Part shown: in pieces, positions 36,110 to 47,889 of the stretch
Numbering within the stretch: position 1 is the first letter of the stretch
Layout of the letters: each line of letters begins with the position of its first letter
Assembly: GCF_000699445.3 (NCBI RefSeq)
Contig: NC_067195.1
Coordinates: forward strand, 54,540,465 to 54,604,464
Direction: 5' to 3'
DNA length: 64,000 bases
Origin: Schistosoma haematobium
Taxonomy: Eukaryota > Platyhelminthes > Trematoda > Strigeidida > Schistosomatidae
Notes under the pieces: model-generated
What the model saw: the letters and a program-made list of their open reading frames with translations, nothing else
Told to the model about the DNA's origin: nothing
Databases searched by the model: none
Program-made: the position numbers and the translations under genes

Positions 36110-36889
36110 TTACACATACATACACTACAGTTTCCTGATTCCACTCATTCCTTCCGTAGTTTCTCTTTTACACAATTTACTAGATATTTTCCCCTCTATT
36201 ATTGTCTTGCTATTTTTCTGTTATTGTTATTGTTGTTACTGGTGGTATTTATTTGTGAATTACTCATTCAGTTATTGTCTTTTCTTTGAAAACGAAAAAA
36301 AACAAACAAAATTATGATCTGCTGCTATGTTTTATTAATAAAATGAAACTAATCTATATTGCAAAATATTTTTAATTTACTTCGGACTTATTGATTAAAT
36401 TTCCTTTTTGTTTGTTTTCTGTAATCATTGACCCTTAAACTATTGGGAAATTATAGTTTTTTTTTGTTACTGAATAATATACTGGGGGCATGTATTTGTT
36501 CTTATTTGTAGTGTGAGGTATAATTTCTAACAAAATACCTGTTTATATATATACATACACAGAAGAAAGTAACTTTTATTGATTTTGCGTTGTGTTTTAT
36601 AAGAAAACCCATTGACATTTGTTTTTATTTTCAATAACTCTTAGAAAATTTAGACTGTAGATTTCAAAACGTTGCCACTCGAACGTATCGTTATTTAAAG
36701 CTGGTGTATTGCTTTACACTTCAACGTATTATCTACTATTAACAAACTGTAAACCTCCTCCCCTAGAAGTATTTAGCAAGTCCAATATATATTTTGATTT
36801 TAAGAAGTAATCTTGTCACCCGACTACTCTTTTTTAACTGTAGTTAACATAGCGAACTGACTTTAGCTAGTCAAATATTGAATATCATG

Positions 36890-37345
36890 TGGCACTAGAT
36901 AGTTGATTTATCCTAATATACGGCTCCAATTGAGATTTATGACCAATTGATTGATCCCCGAGTAGTAATCAATATCATATTTGTATAGTCCATAAACTGT
37001 TGATCGAATTCTATCGATAAAATTTCAACGTAGTTACTAGTCTAGGTGACTCGACATCTACAGAATTCAGTCAACACTGAAGAGCTAGACAAATGTGACA
37101 TTAGTTACTACTTAATGACTAGTTAGTTGTAAATATCTCATTCCTACAAGAGATAAGCTGCGGCCTGAATAGCTCAGCCGTAACTTCTCTTACTGTATGA
37201 CTGGATGACTCTGTTTTTGTCCCTACAAAGAGCATCAATTCCCTAAGGGTTACAAGGACATCTTGTTGACAAGTACCAACTAGTGTGAAACCTATATATA
37301 GGGTTTACTACCGATTACTTGTAAACACCTAAGAACTCAGAAACT
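36890..37345 (+). mobile_element. Second tRNA-related SINE family
   Basis: A GC-richer block. In its middle lies a box A-like gaatagctcagccgtaac (37168-37185) and, about 25 bp further on, a degraded box B-like ctgtttttgtccc (37211-37223), the layout of a tRNA-derived promoter. The left half shares aattctatcgat, cactgaagagctagac and ttactactt with the block at 46035-46335. I infer a dispersed retroposon different from the hammerhead SINE. Confidence 0.5.
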
Positions 37346-38625
37346 TGAAGTCTTACAATAAGCGCCTTACCTTTAGACTACCGAGCTAATAGAATTCAAT
37401 GATCTACATTTCCAAATTCAATCGATTTCCGATAATGTATGGTTTTCATAGATTACGTTTGATTTTTATGACTAACTTACTTCTTGCATGTTTGTAAAAC
37501 TTCGTATCAATTACAGTTTTTCACTAAAACTTTTGTAATTCTTATTTAAAGCTAAAAACTAGTGAACAACCATTTATTGTTGTTAGGGTGAGAAGTTTGT
37601 AGAAGATTGTTTTATTTAAAAGTCATTCACATTATGGAATAACTTTTTAACTAAACAATCACTGCACAGTGCAGAACATTAAACAGTTGTTTCGTTCTAG
37701 TATAGGACTCATTAAATAGTATAAATTGTACATTAGTATCTGATGGTCGGGGAGATTATTAGTGATTGCATTGGAAACAATATATTTCAATACTGACCAA
37801 ATCAGATCCATTCATTCTTCATCTTTCGTGTAACTTATCCTCGTCACATTTATTCCTCATATTCCTAGTCTTAGCTATAAGGTTTTCAGAATTTTTCAAA
37901 TTGAACCAAACATCTTACCAGACTGCATACTGTTTCAGCCAATTATTAGATGTTTGATGTTGTTAATTTGTTCCTTGTAATAAAGAGGGGAAATCGGTTG
38001 TTCTTTTTTGATAACTGGTTTGATTCTGCTAGGAAGCAGTAGCTCTTTAATTTATAAAATTTACTATCAGCTAATGTGTTTCATATTTGAAGCCGACTCC
38101 ATGTGGTTTAATTTGAACATCTTGGTGATGTCATTATCCCTCATATTAATTGTTCACCCCAAAGTTGAGAACATAAACCTGTTCTCAGCAAATCAGTTAC
38201 ATTATTACTATTATTATCACTTTGTTTTACGGGTGAAATTGTGTTTATTGGTGTAATTAACCATAAGTCTTCTCCAATTCAATTCCTTTTTAAAAGCACT
38301 ATCCAACTATTATTTTACTTCAGTTTCTTGTTCATTCACCAGTCACACTTTACCAATTCATACGTTATCTTGATGCTTTCGATTGATATCAGTAATAGAA
38401 AACAATTCTGTGCGTCATTTTGCACAGAAAGAAATTAACTGTACTTTTTTAATGTATGAAAATATTCGAGAACTGGTTTTTCTTCATTTTCCAAAGTATC
38501 AACATTGAATTCCTTCCTGAGTTAATAAGCTCTTTCATTAGCGCTTTAATGTTGACTCACCAATGCTGAAATCTGATAGCATGTTTTTTAACCTTTGAAA
38601 GATTAGACTGAACACTATACTTTGT
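37346..38625. other. AT-rich non-coding stretch
   Basis: No gene; small open frames at 37766-37957 and 38008-38256 are without domains. Confidence 0.45.
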
Positions 38626-38627
38626 AC

Positions 38628-38768
38628 ATTACGAATTAGTCTTTTTTGTCTTACTGGACTGCCTCAATAACAAATCATGTACTTATCACTTACTACTCAT
38701 GAAATTTATACTTGGCTCTATCGATGTCCCCAATTTTTTTATTCTCTTTTATTATTTACCCAACTTCT
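38628..38768 (+). repeat. Dispersed repeat, copy 1
   Basis: About 140 bp that recur at 42739-42880 in the same orientation. Shared strings include cttactggact, catgaaatttatacttgg versus catgggatttgtacttgg, and tctcttttattattta. The identity of the family is unknown. Confidence 0.8.
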
Positions 38769-39194
38769 ATTCAAGGTCTCACTTTGTTCACCCTTCATGA
38801 CATAATATACAGTAGTTGGTATCATTTTTTAGCCTTCGGCTTACGGGATCAAAGTGAATACTACTTAGAAATAAATTTCAAATTAAGACACTAACTGCAT
38901 GTTCTTTTTACTCAATCAAAGTCACTTGCATAATAATCAGAATTATTAATATTGAAATGTTAATTTATCCAAATCATTTCATTATGTCGAACATTATTAT
39001 TTTAAAAAATGTAAATGAAATTTTAACTTCTTTTTCAGATTACATTTCTATTCTGATGTATTAATTCCGATACCATATTATAGTGTGTAAATGAATGTTA
39101 TACAAATTTCTTCGGGTCTAATATGATTGTATGAGTCCTATTATCATTGTTATTTATTAATAGAAACTTCAAATAATCACTTGTTAAAATGAAC

Positions 39195-39231
<37 letters not shown>

Positions 39232-40160
39232 CACTTTCCTCTCTTTGTTTTGTCTTTCCATTTATTTTGTCTAAGTTGTAAGTGGAGGGACGAGAGAGAG
39301 AAAACTTATCGCGATTATTATTGTTGTTGTTGTTGTGTCGTACGAATTAACTTTCAAGTCTTATTGATTAGCAGATTATGTCTTATGGTATTGCAATTAT
39401 TGTTATTATTACTGTATTTATTGTCGTCGTCGTTATTGTAGTTGTCTCTGTCGTCTTTATTATATTATATGTGTGCAGTTTATATATTTATTTATTTATT
39501 CCTGTGAGGTCTATGCTTAATTAATTGAAATGGTTCGTGTGTCTGTACGAACTTCTACGTTGTTTGTCAACTAATATACATATGTATATGTGTATACATA
39601 AATACATGCATACTTATATATGTATGGAAAATTTGTGTATAATGAAGAATCTACGAAAAAGTGGAAATAAAGTTATTGTTGGTTTAATTTTCATTAACTG
39701 TGGAAAATCATTGGAAATTAAAAATTGAAAGTGTGTTTTGTGTCTGCTTTACCTTTACACAAAATGCATACTTACAACTCTATATGGAGCTAAATCTAGG
39801 GTCTTCAAATCTCACAACATGCAAAATAAACACTCAGACTATTGAGTCAAAATGTACTGGTTCACTTTTTCAACCTTAGCTGATTCGTGTTGATTGTTAA
39901 ATCCTATCGATGATATACTAGTGAGCTCTATTGGCAATGAATTTTAACTACAACTAGAGAAAATCGTTTCGAAGGTAGTCAGTCACTGGTGACTAGTTAA
40001 TCAAAGTACTGAAAATAAAATTCTGTTATCTCACACACACTAACTTGCTAATCATATATTTACATGCAAATACATTTTTATCTTTAAAAATCTATTAAAT
40101 TGTGATTACGTCATCGCACTGATTTGTTGCCCTCACCTAGTCCGTTTGTTAATAATTCGC
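38769..40160. other. AT-rich non-coding stretch
   Basis: Contains an (AT)n array (39197-39230). Around 39890-40010 there is weak similarity to the 46200-46330 repeat (tagttaatcaaagtac). No gene. Confidence 0.4.
39197..39230. repeat. (AT)n microsatellite
   Basis: AT array of about 16 units. Confidence 0.95.
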
Positions 40161-40161
40161 G

Positions 40162-40213
<52 letters not shown>
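40162..40213. repeat. (ATT)n array, SINE tail
   Basis: About 17 ATT units. It directly adjoins the 3' end of the antisense SINE at 40215-40330, of which it is the (AAT)n tail. Confidence 0.92.
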
Positions 40214-40214
40214 G

Positions 40215-40330
40215 CATTATTTAATAGATTGAAATCATGAGTCAGTTGAAGCTAGACCACCATAGAAAACCTGGAAGCACTGAACGGCCGCCTCGTCCTA
40301 GTATGGGACTCCTCAGCAGTGCGCGTCCAC
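40215..40330 (-). mobile_element. Hammerhead SINE, 5'-truncated, with AAT tail
   Basis: In minus orientation the sequence carries gcgcactgctgaggagtccc, the ribozyme, ccaggttttc and ctagcttcaactgactc before the (AAT)n tail. The tRNA-like head is missing. Ribozyme and body match 55995-56335. Confidence 0.85.
40278..40322 (-). ncRNA. Hammerhead motif, SINE type (mutated core)
   Basis: CUGAGGA (40316-40310), a perfect-looking stem II GUCCCAUACUAGGAC, then GAGG where GAAA is required (40294-40291). Stem I CACUG/CAGUG pairs fully. The A14-to-G change and the lost 15.1-16.1 A-U pair should inactivate it. Confidence 0.8.
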
Positions 40331-41204
40331 ATTATTTAATACTTAAAAATAATATGTACACAGTAGATAAAAATTAAGCAAAAAGCAACTAGTCGCTGTT
40401 AATTCCCCTTTCTCTCTATTAGATTATTTTTTCTATGGTCGTTATGTTTGTTATTTTTCTCGAGTTATTTTCTCTTAAAAAATCCCAGTAGAGAGACAAG
40501 TAAAGAAGGAACGATATATACATGAATCTTTCTATATATTAAAAAGGAATAGCAGATAAATAAATAGGTATTAATCAATGACGATTAAATAAAATAAATT
40601 CATTTGCCTTATTTTCTTACACAGTGATGTAGGAGTGTATTTTTAAAAAATCTATTGTTTATATACATAATATATGACCGAATATCGAATTACTTGTTTA
40701 ATCTACGTTTTTCTATAAAAAAAATTCTTTTCTCATAACTAATGACATATGATTATATATATGGAGATAATTCCCCTCAATTTTTCAGGACTGGATAAAA
40801 AAATAAACAGATGTTAACACATTATTGTTTGAGTTGGTAAATTTTCATTATTTTTATTTCCTTTTTCACTATGCCGTATGATATATACATCCTATAGCAT
40901 ATGGACAAAAAGAAGCTTGTTGAACTATAGTTGAATTTCAGATTTTCGTAGCCTAGATGTTGGTCTTCAATAGATATTCACTGTAAGACAGTATCAAATA
41001 TTTAGCTGTTTTGTGAAAAATTATTCTGAGCTAAAATGAGATATTTTCTTGAGTACCAACTTGTATTGTAGTATTTTTTTAGTGGATTGTTAGTCATTTA
41101 CATAAACTATCATCTTGTAACAGAATATTTTGTCAAGTCCTTTAACAAGTGCTAATTAATGTACGCGTCTTCGAGCTTTACTTTAAGCACGAAGTTTAGT
41201 AGTA
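40331..41204. other. AT-rich non-coding stretch
   Basis: Nothing recognisable. Confidence 0.45.
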
Positions 41205-41292
41205 CTATTTGGATTGGGAGCGGGGAAGAATTGAAATCTTTGACCTATTGATTGAAAATTAAACTCCTTAACCGATAATCCACCGCCCAATA
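41205..41292 (-). mobile_element. Probable tRNA-like SINE head, decayed
   Basis: On the minus strand, gggcggtggattatcggtta followed by aggagttt resembles a box A region. About 35 bp on, gatttcaattcttcccc resembles a degraded box B. It is GC-richer than the flanks. Confidence 0.4.
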
Positions 41293-42738
41293 TATAACAA
41301 TTAGACTTATGTTTGTTTACATTTCGTTCAAAAATAAACTTACACGAAAGAAAATATGTTTACATGGTTTCGATGAGGGCAGAAAAGCTTGCAGAAAATC
41401 AGAACAAAATGAAACAGAATTCACGAACTCCGTAACTCCACAAAGATAATTACACGCAGTAATAAAACGTATTTATTAAATAATATTTTAAAAGCCCTCC
41501 AAATCAATATACATGTTTGGATTTACTCATTATAAATCATCAATTATATGGCCTGATAAATCAGAGATCACTTCCTTATAATAAATTACTTCATTTTGAA
41601 TGACTGAGAGGATGGAATATATAGCATCGGTATATTAAGAGTTTAAAGACTCAATTTGGAAATGTAGACGTTTGACATCATGACTAAAACAAGAAAGTTA
41701 CCTAGTCTCACATAACATGGTCGTTTGATCACGTTTTGACACATCTTCTGTTTTCAAGTAACTAATCAGTCCATTAAAAAGCTATATAGATACTTGGCAT
41801 CACTTCACAAAGTCACTGGGGTTTAGAATTGGCTATGTATAGGGATGAATTGGTTTCATGGTTAGAGAGTATAGATAATACGATCATTTGAACTCTTTCT
41901 TCTACATCGTTGTTTGCTTTCTTAAAATGGTTTCTATAGAAAATAGCCTTGATTTCACAATTGGTTAATAAAGAAAACATTCCATGGCATGGATGGAATA
42001 GTCTACGAATCTTATGATAGCGAATCATATATATATAATCTAGTTTTCCTTGTCCCTCCAGATTGATAGCAATTCCAAAGGAAATTTACCTTTCAAATTT
42101 CCGAATTTTTTCATATCCTCCACTGTTTACTTTATTTAAAACATATCGATGGTATGATACTGTTAGTTTGCATCAAACAAGATGCCTTACATATCTATCT
42201 ATACGTTGTTTTTCCTATTTACTTATACCGGATATGCTTGTCAGTCAACTTACTCGTACACATTTTATACGCACTAAACTAATTCCGGTTCTATAGATTT
42301 TTTTCTCTTGTCGACATACATCAAATCGTTAGTATCACGAATCTAAGGTTGTATCAATGTTATGTTTATTTCTGCAAGAACGTTTATTTCTAACTCTGAA
42401 AGCTCACTGTAGTTAACATTGAAATGTTTAATCAACTTGAATGGAAAAGAAAAACATGTTAAATTGGATAGAAAATGTAGAATTCATATTCTATAACTTC
42501 GTTATGTCAATGAATCAATTAAGTGGTTTCTATATATTTAAAATGAAATGGATTTATGTTTATTACGCTTCTTCATAACTTCCATGTTTTTCCATAATTT
42601 CTTTGTTTACCTCTCAAGGTAGCTAACTCATACACATTCTTTCCTATTGAAAATCCAATGAATCGTTCGATTCATTCTTACATACTTTGTGAATATTTGT
42701 TTGCTTATTTGTGTTTGTGTGTGTTGTATACTCCGTGT
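41293..42738. other. AT-rich non-coding stretch
   Basis: No gene; the open frames at 41813-42028 and 42063-42296 have no domain or splice support. Confidence 0.45.
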
Positions 42739-42880
42739 GCATTGCAAATTAGTCTTTTTTTTCTTACTGGACTATTTCAACAACAAATCTCATATATCAC
42801 ATACTATTCATGGGATTTGTACTTGGCTTTATCGATGTCCTCAATTTGTTTAATTCTCTTTTATTATTTATCCATTTTTC
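42739..42880 (+). repeat. Dispersed repeat, copy 2
   Basis: Partner of 38628-38768. The open frame 42658-43017 spans it and an (AT)n array and is not a gene. Confidence 0.8.
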
Positions 42881-42907
42881 CTTTTAAATTTTATCTCTCT
42901 CACCTTC

Positions 42908-42910
<3 letters not shown>

Positions 42911-42955
<45 letters not shown>
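42911..42955. repeat. (AT)n microsatellite
   Basis: AT array of about 22 units, 30 bp after dispersed repeat copy 2. Confidence 0.97.
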
Positions 42956-42958
<3 letters not shown>

Positions 42959-43131
42959 TGTGGATTTTATATGTACACATGCATAATCCCTCTCAATTAA
43001 TCAATTCCACCCTCTGACCTTCATTTCTGACCACCCTCCCCTCTTCGTGATGATGATTATCATAGTGATTTGTTCATCTGCTCATTTATAAATAAAATAG
43101 AATACTTCAATATAAGTTATTATTACGACTA

Positions 43132-43189
<58 letters not shown>

Positions 43190-43201
43190 TATTATTATTA
43201 T
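43132..43201. repeat. (ATT)n microsatellite
   Basis: About 70 bp of ATT units with one interruption near 43188. Confidence 0.95.
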
Positions 43202-43204
43202 GTG

Positions 43205-43726
43205 ATAATGGGGGTGGTGGTGGTTATATGGAGGATTGTTAACTTTTTAATTTATGGTTCACTCTACAAAAAGTTTTCGTGTGTTTGTTTACTTTCACTC
43301 ATTTTTAAGTTTTTTTGTTTCATTTCAATTCCCATTATGATATACTGCCATTGTTATTATTATTATCATTATGTTTAATAAAATTTTCAAATGTTTGCGT
43401 GCTGTTGTTATGTGACTCGATACAATAACAAATAAACTACGAAATCTTTCTATTCCTAGAGAAATGTATTCAGTTTGGAAAGAAGCAAATATTTGTTTGT
43501 CTGTTAATCAAAATTAGGTGAGATCGTTTATATATAAACAAATAAAATTATTATGAATGCCTAACTCTAAGAAAACGTGATTTCTGATTATTTAATTCCA
43601 AAGTAATACTCATATTACTAATTATGACCTGAATGTTTGTATCCGTGTGCTTAGATTATATATATCTTTGTATCTTCTCCTATAAGTGAACATTAGTTTC
43701 TAAGAATCGGGAGCTAGTAATATGCT

Positions 43727-43775
<49 letters not shown>

Positions 43776-44340
43776 CACTAGGTAACAGCTAACTTTTGTT
43801 ATTGATTTATCTATCCTTGTTCAGTTAAATTTGTATACTAATTACAGTCAATTACTTTTTGTCTATCTAGGGAAAAAATATCTCCCAGCTGTAAACTCTT
43901 GGATAGGCGATTGAAAATCTGCTCATTCGTTATTGTTGTTCTGACTGAAATATGATATTTTGATTATTTGTCTGTCTATCTATCTATCTATCAAACATAA
44001 TTGTTGATGTTTATTTGTTGTTGTCAATTTTTTTCACTATACTAATATTATTATAATCACTTCCATACTAATAATGATGACATCTCTATTGTGACATAGC
44101 CAACTATAACTTATCCAGACTATAGTTCGATAAAATAAAGCCTGAATGCAGACAGTAGATAAAAAATATTTTAATGAAATAAAATTCGATCACAATAATG
44201 TGGGAAAGATCATCCAATTATCTATAGTTTTATTATTATTATCATCACTTTATGCAATACTATATTCGTTTCTCCTTGACTCATATCTTCTATACATAAT
44301 CTTTTTTTAATATCACTAATACTGTTACCGCTACTATTGA
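43205..44340. other. AT-rich non-coding stretch
   Basis: T-rich, with (AT)n at 43731-43773 and a short (TCTA)n near 43974-43992. No gene. Confidence 0.45.
43731..43773. repeat. (AT)n microsatellite
   Basis: AT array of about 21 units. Confidence 0.95.
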
Positions 44341-44359
44341 AACTACTACTCTTGGATTT

Positions 44360-44450
44360 AACTTTTGCTGATGTGTAAAATGACAACTTGAATCGATGCA
44401 TGTATGTACTAGGTTCTACATTACATATTACTAACTGACTAACTTGTTAA
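44360..44450 (+). mobile_element. RTE 3'-end fragment
   Basis: acaacttgaatcgatgcatg and taggttctacattacat, then actaactgactaac, follow the RTE 3' terminus seen at 30797-30890, with more divergence. Confidence 0.6.
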
Positions 44451-44548
44451 TATTTACAAAGTACGTAGGAATAAAGGTTTACGATGGTAATTACGAGCCA
44501 CTGATTTTTATTGACCAGTTTTACTTTTAATGACACTGGTTTCCAACA

Positions 44549-44552
<4 letters not shown>

Positions 44553-44646
<94 letters not shown>
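44553..44646. repeat. Long (AT)n microsatellite
   Basis: The longest perfect AT array in the window, about 94 bp (47 units). Confidence 0.97.
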
Positions 44647-44647
<1 letters not shown>

Positions 44648-44649
44648 TC

Positions 44650-45309
44650 GATACAGAAATTGCATTGTAATTACCTTTTCTCTCTCTCTACGAAAAATAG
44701 GTGAACTTTGAAGTAATTAACTTTACGCTAGGTTGTAGTGTGTTTTCATGTAATTAGCAGTCATAATCAGTCAATCAAGTTAAATCTAAATGGAAAAATT
44801 TATTACAATTATTTTCACAGTTGTAAAGTAGGTGATCCTGAAATTCGAACAACCTACTATACCTTTATTGTGTTTATGCAGTATCAGAACAACATAATAA
44901 CACAGAGTTTTCTTCTACCATATTCAAGGATTTTCTTGACATTTTCTCTACCCTAACTCCCAGCGTAGGGATAATACCTATCCGGAAACTGAATTAGAAT
45001 CCAATTTAAACTTTCCAAACTTTAGGTTATTACGTAAAGTTCTAGAAAGTATTTACAGTTTAACATTCTTTCGTCCATTATATAATTCATCTTTACACTG
45101 GTAATGCATAAATTTCTATGCATGTGGGTAAATACCAAGACAACAATTAATTTTCACTACAAGTTAAATTAAAACAACTGTATTCTCTTTCATAATTATG
45201 TTACTGAAGATCTAAACGGTAAAATTGATACATAAAATATAACTCCCATTAAAAGTGGTAAGTGTATGTTTCACTCAACTGTGATTAATAATTTATGTTT
45301 GTACTTCAA
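44650..45309. other. Non-coding stretch
   Basis: No recognisable gene. The T-rich bias of the plus strand starts to disappear from here on. Confidence 0.4.
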
Positions 45310-45428
45310 AAACCCATCCGGTTGCCTGATCAAGAGGATTAGATGAAGCGGAATTGAAACCCTCTGTTACTCTCTCTTTACAAGCTTAACGCTTTAACAA
45401 TCAGCTCACTGTTTTGTAATAACTGAGC
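45310..45428 (-). mobile_element. Probable tRNA-like SINE head
   Basis: On the minus strand, gtgagctgattgttaaagcg (box A-like) is followed about 30 bp later by gggtttcaattccgc (box B-like) and then cttgatcaggcaaccgg. The spacing and order fit a decayed tRNA-derived SINE. Confidence 0.5.
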
Positions 45429-45429
45429 T

Positions 45430-46034
45430 GGAGTACAATTTTGTTTTTGATATCAATATAATAAATTTATGATCATTATTCTAAATACTTGAACTTATAT
45501 ATTAATATATCAAATTTATTTATTTCAGATATTAACAGTCACAATGCCGGTGTCAACTGTTCAGGGATGATAAGAATTTCACTAGATCCTCAACAATTTG
45601 TTGTGTATTATTTTTACTTTGGATTATATCAGTGAAATTTAAATATTATAATCTTAAATTATAAAACAATACTCGATCTTTTGTTTTATTTTCTTGTCGT
45701 TGTCAAAATACACTACAATAAGAAAAAGGTTTTGTGTTGTACCATGTGAAATAACATAAGCTATTTACTTGTGTAGTGTCATTCATTAATGAACGCCACT
45801 AAGGAATGTTAGGTGTGTAGAGGTAGTTCGTAGGAAATTCTTGCTTTAAGTTTCATACTAGTTGACACTCGTCACCATGACATGCTTGGAATCTTCAGGG
45901 AACTGTTTCTCTTTGTATGATTCGAACACACGTCATTTAGTTTCACAGCCTGAGATTTTACCACGGATTTATTCGGGGTGTGGTTGGCTTCCTGTAGGAC
46001 TGAGATATTTACTTTCATTTATCACTGTGTAGTA
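45430..46034. other. Non-coding stretch
   Basis: No gene; a GC-richer patch at about 45880-46000 may be an old repeat. Confidence 0.35.
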
Positions 46035-46335
46035 ACTAATGTCATGTTTATTTAGTCCTTTAGCTCTGGTTGACTTCTATCGATCGAATTTCAACATGAC
46101 CACAAGTTTTAGGGTTTCTTTCCGAATACTTTCAAACACTCAAATTCAAAATATAACGCACTTAAACTGGTCATCACATTATAATCTGTTTAATAGAATT
46201 TGATCAACACTAAGAACTAGATAAACAAGATTTATTAATTGAACACTGAGAAGACAGTTGATCTGGAAAATATGACCTTGGTTACTACTCGGTGATTGAT
46301 CAATGTAACTCCTAAGAAATCTCTTCCCAGAACAG
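46035..46335 (+). repeat. Old dispersed repeat related to 36890-37140
   Basis: Shares tctatcgat(c)gaatttcaac near 46077 and caacactaagaactagat near 46204 with the block at 37010-37100. It also has a distinctive ttggttactactcggtgatt near 46278. The tRNA-like part is absent. Confidence 0.45.
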
Positions 46336-46980
46336 AATAGTTGTTTAATGCTTGCTTATATTTAATAGTTCTACAGTTGATATTAATTCATAATAAAATT
46401 CACCTTTAAACTATATGAACTCTTTACAACACTTCTGTAACAATTACCTTATGCATGTTTAAATCCACGAATTCTACAAAAATTTTCAAATCAGGTATTG
46501 TAATGAAGTCCATAATTTTTGAAATAATCAATTGATATGTTGTTTCATCTATTAAATATGATAATTTAGTTTAAGAAAAGGATAAAATGTACTAATGAAC
46601 TCAGTTATTCGCTCTTGATGATGAATATGACAAAAGTTATCAAAAAACCAAGCTAATAAGGAAATATATATATATGAAATTATATATTTAGATTATTCAA
46701 TTTAACATTAGATATGATTATAAATGTGGTTTCTCTAGGAATTGGTTCCCAGATATCTTATATTTTTATTTCTAATATCTTACGATTTCTGTTCGTCGAA
46801 AGAAATGTACAAGCTATAAAAAGGATATGGAGTCTGAATAATCTCAAAATTCACTTCGTTTAATTGAATAATATTAGTAATTCAATAATAGACTGAGTTT
46901 CATATAAAGTTGAATCATTAAATATTCGTCTGATCGTTGTACCGAAATAGGAAACTTCAAACATAAACTAATTCAAGTTG
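46336..46980. other. AT-rich non-coding stretch
   Basis: Nothing recognisable. Confidence 0.4.
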
Positions 46981-46984
46981 ATTA

Positions 46985-47065
46985 TATTTTACAAAGGCCA
47001 AAATAACGAATGTATTAGTGAAATTGACAATGTTATATGTTACAAATGGTCAGAAAATTCGTAGT
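46985..47065 (-). mobile_element. Inverted PLE 3' UTR fragment
   Basis: Read on the minus strand it gives ccatttgtaacatataacat and cgttattttggcctttgtaa. This matches the 3' UTR of PLE copies A (10512-10575) and D (47700-47757). It lies just upstream of copy D but in the opposite orientation. Confidence 0.8.
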
Positions 47066-47159
47066 AGAAGACATTGAAAATAATAAATTGTGACTCAGTC
47101 AGTAAAAAACCCCTATGTCTGGAACTGGACTTTAAGGGGAACACAGCGGGTGATACTTT

Positions 47160-47598
47160 AACATGACTCAAAAGGTCTGTTGAAAGGACGTTTCACGCTG
47201 CCAAGCTACATATAATTTTCTCAACTAAACCAGTACTTACACAACAAATCAAGGATAGGTTGCCGATGATGGGCTCCTTCATGTGTGTATACCAACTCAA
47301 CTCCTCCTATGAAGCTAGCTATATAGGCCGTACTCAGAGGGCTTTCTTCTTGAGTGTTTGTGAACATGTACCAGCATGGTTGGGAAAAGGAGTTGCTAAA
47401 TCGACCGACAGCACTATTCTGTTTCATTTGGTAGATAATGAAAATCGTATCAAAGTGGAGGAAGCTTTCTCTGTTTTGGATCAAGTTCCAAAAAACTTAT
47501 TTCAAGGAGCAAGATTACGGTTACTCTACATAACAGAAGCCATCTGGATCAATTCTAGCAAACCAAACTTACGTATCCAGCCTCTATGTTTATCTTAG
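47160..47598 (+). pseudogene. PLE GIY-YIG endonuclease, copy D
   Basis: The reading KRSVERTFHAAKL (about 47170), then IKDRLPMMGS, then CVYQLNSSYEASYIGR, then VCEHVPAWLGKG follows the PLE endonuclease. An ATG-initiated frame (47260-47598) is open for 112 codons. The cysteine pair of the signature (CSCG in copies B and C) has become SSYE, so the zinc or structural site is lost. The normal LPWP C-terminus is replaced by a stop after QPLCLS. It is inactive by inference. Confidence 0.75.
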
Positions 47599-47781
47599 CC
47601 TACGACTAGATCACCGGACACCTAAACTGAATATTATAAACCTCTTACCTCCTCACTTTTTTTCGAAGTACATATGTCGTAACAGATGCAAACGTTCACC
47701 ATTTTTAACATATAACAAATTCATCAATACATGCGTTATTTTGGTCTTTGTAAAATATCATAGTAATGGACTTATAACTGT

Positions 47782-47820
47782 AAAGCCCGATGATGCAGTT
47801 TGAAAACAATTGTTCGCTCA
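47782..47820 (+). ncRNA. Hammerhead motif in PLE copy D (mutated core)
   Basis: AAAGC (47782-47786), CCGAUGA (47787-47793), a weak stem II, GAA (47802-47804), the palindrome AACAAUUGUU, C at 47815, then GCUC. The essential U4 has become C, so it should be inactive. Stem I and stem III are kept. Confidence 0.65.
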
Positions 47821-47889
47821 AATATTCTTCATTTTTTGAATATTTCATTTCAATAAATATTAGAGTAGTAGTATACTTGATAGGTGGCT

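Larger units (their letters stand above)
31950..36885. other. Long AT-rich intron-like stretch
   Basis: About 4.9 kb with no recognisable gene; T-rich on the plus strand. It contains an (ATT)n array (33983-34038) and an (AT)n array (36061-36106). The open frames at 33812-34305 and 36009-36317 are products of these arrays and of pyrimidine-rich sequence. Confidence 0.5.
47100..47845 (+). mobile_element. Penelope-like element copy D
   Basis: A 5'-truncated PLE on the plus strand. It starts in the RT-endonuclease linker, contains a largely open GIY-YIG region and a 3' UTR with a hammerhead, and ends near 47845, the same end point as copy A. Together with the inverted fragment at 46985-47065 it forms a structure flanked by inverted terminal sequence, as known for PLEs. 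Confidence 0.85.

Noticed and set aside
44511..44711. 66-codon open frame rich in Tyr-Ile
   Set aside because: Pure translation of an (AT)n array. The same applies to 778-990, 9272-9463, 36009-36317 and 42658-43017.
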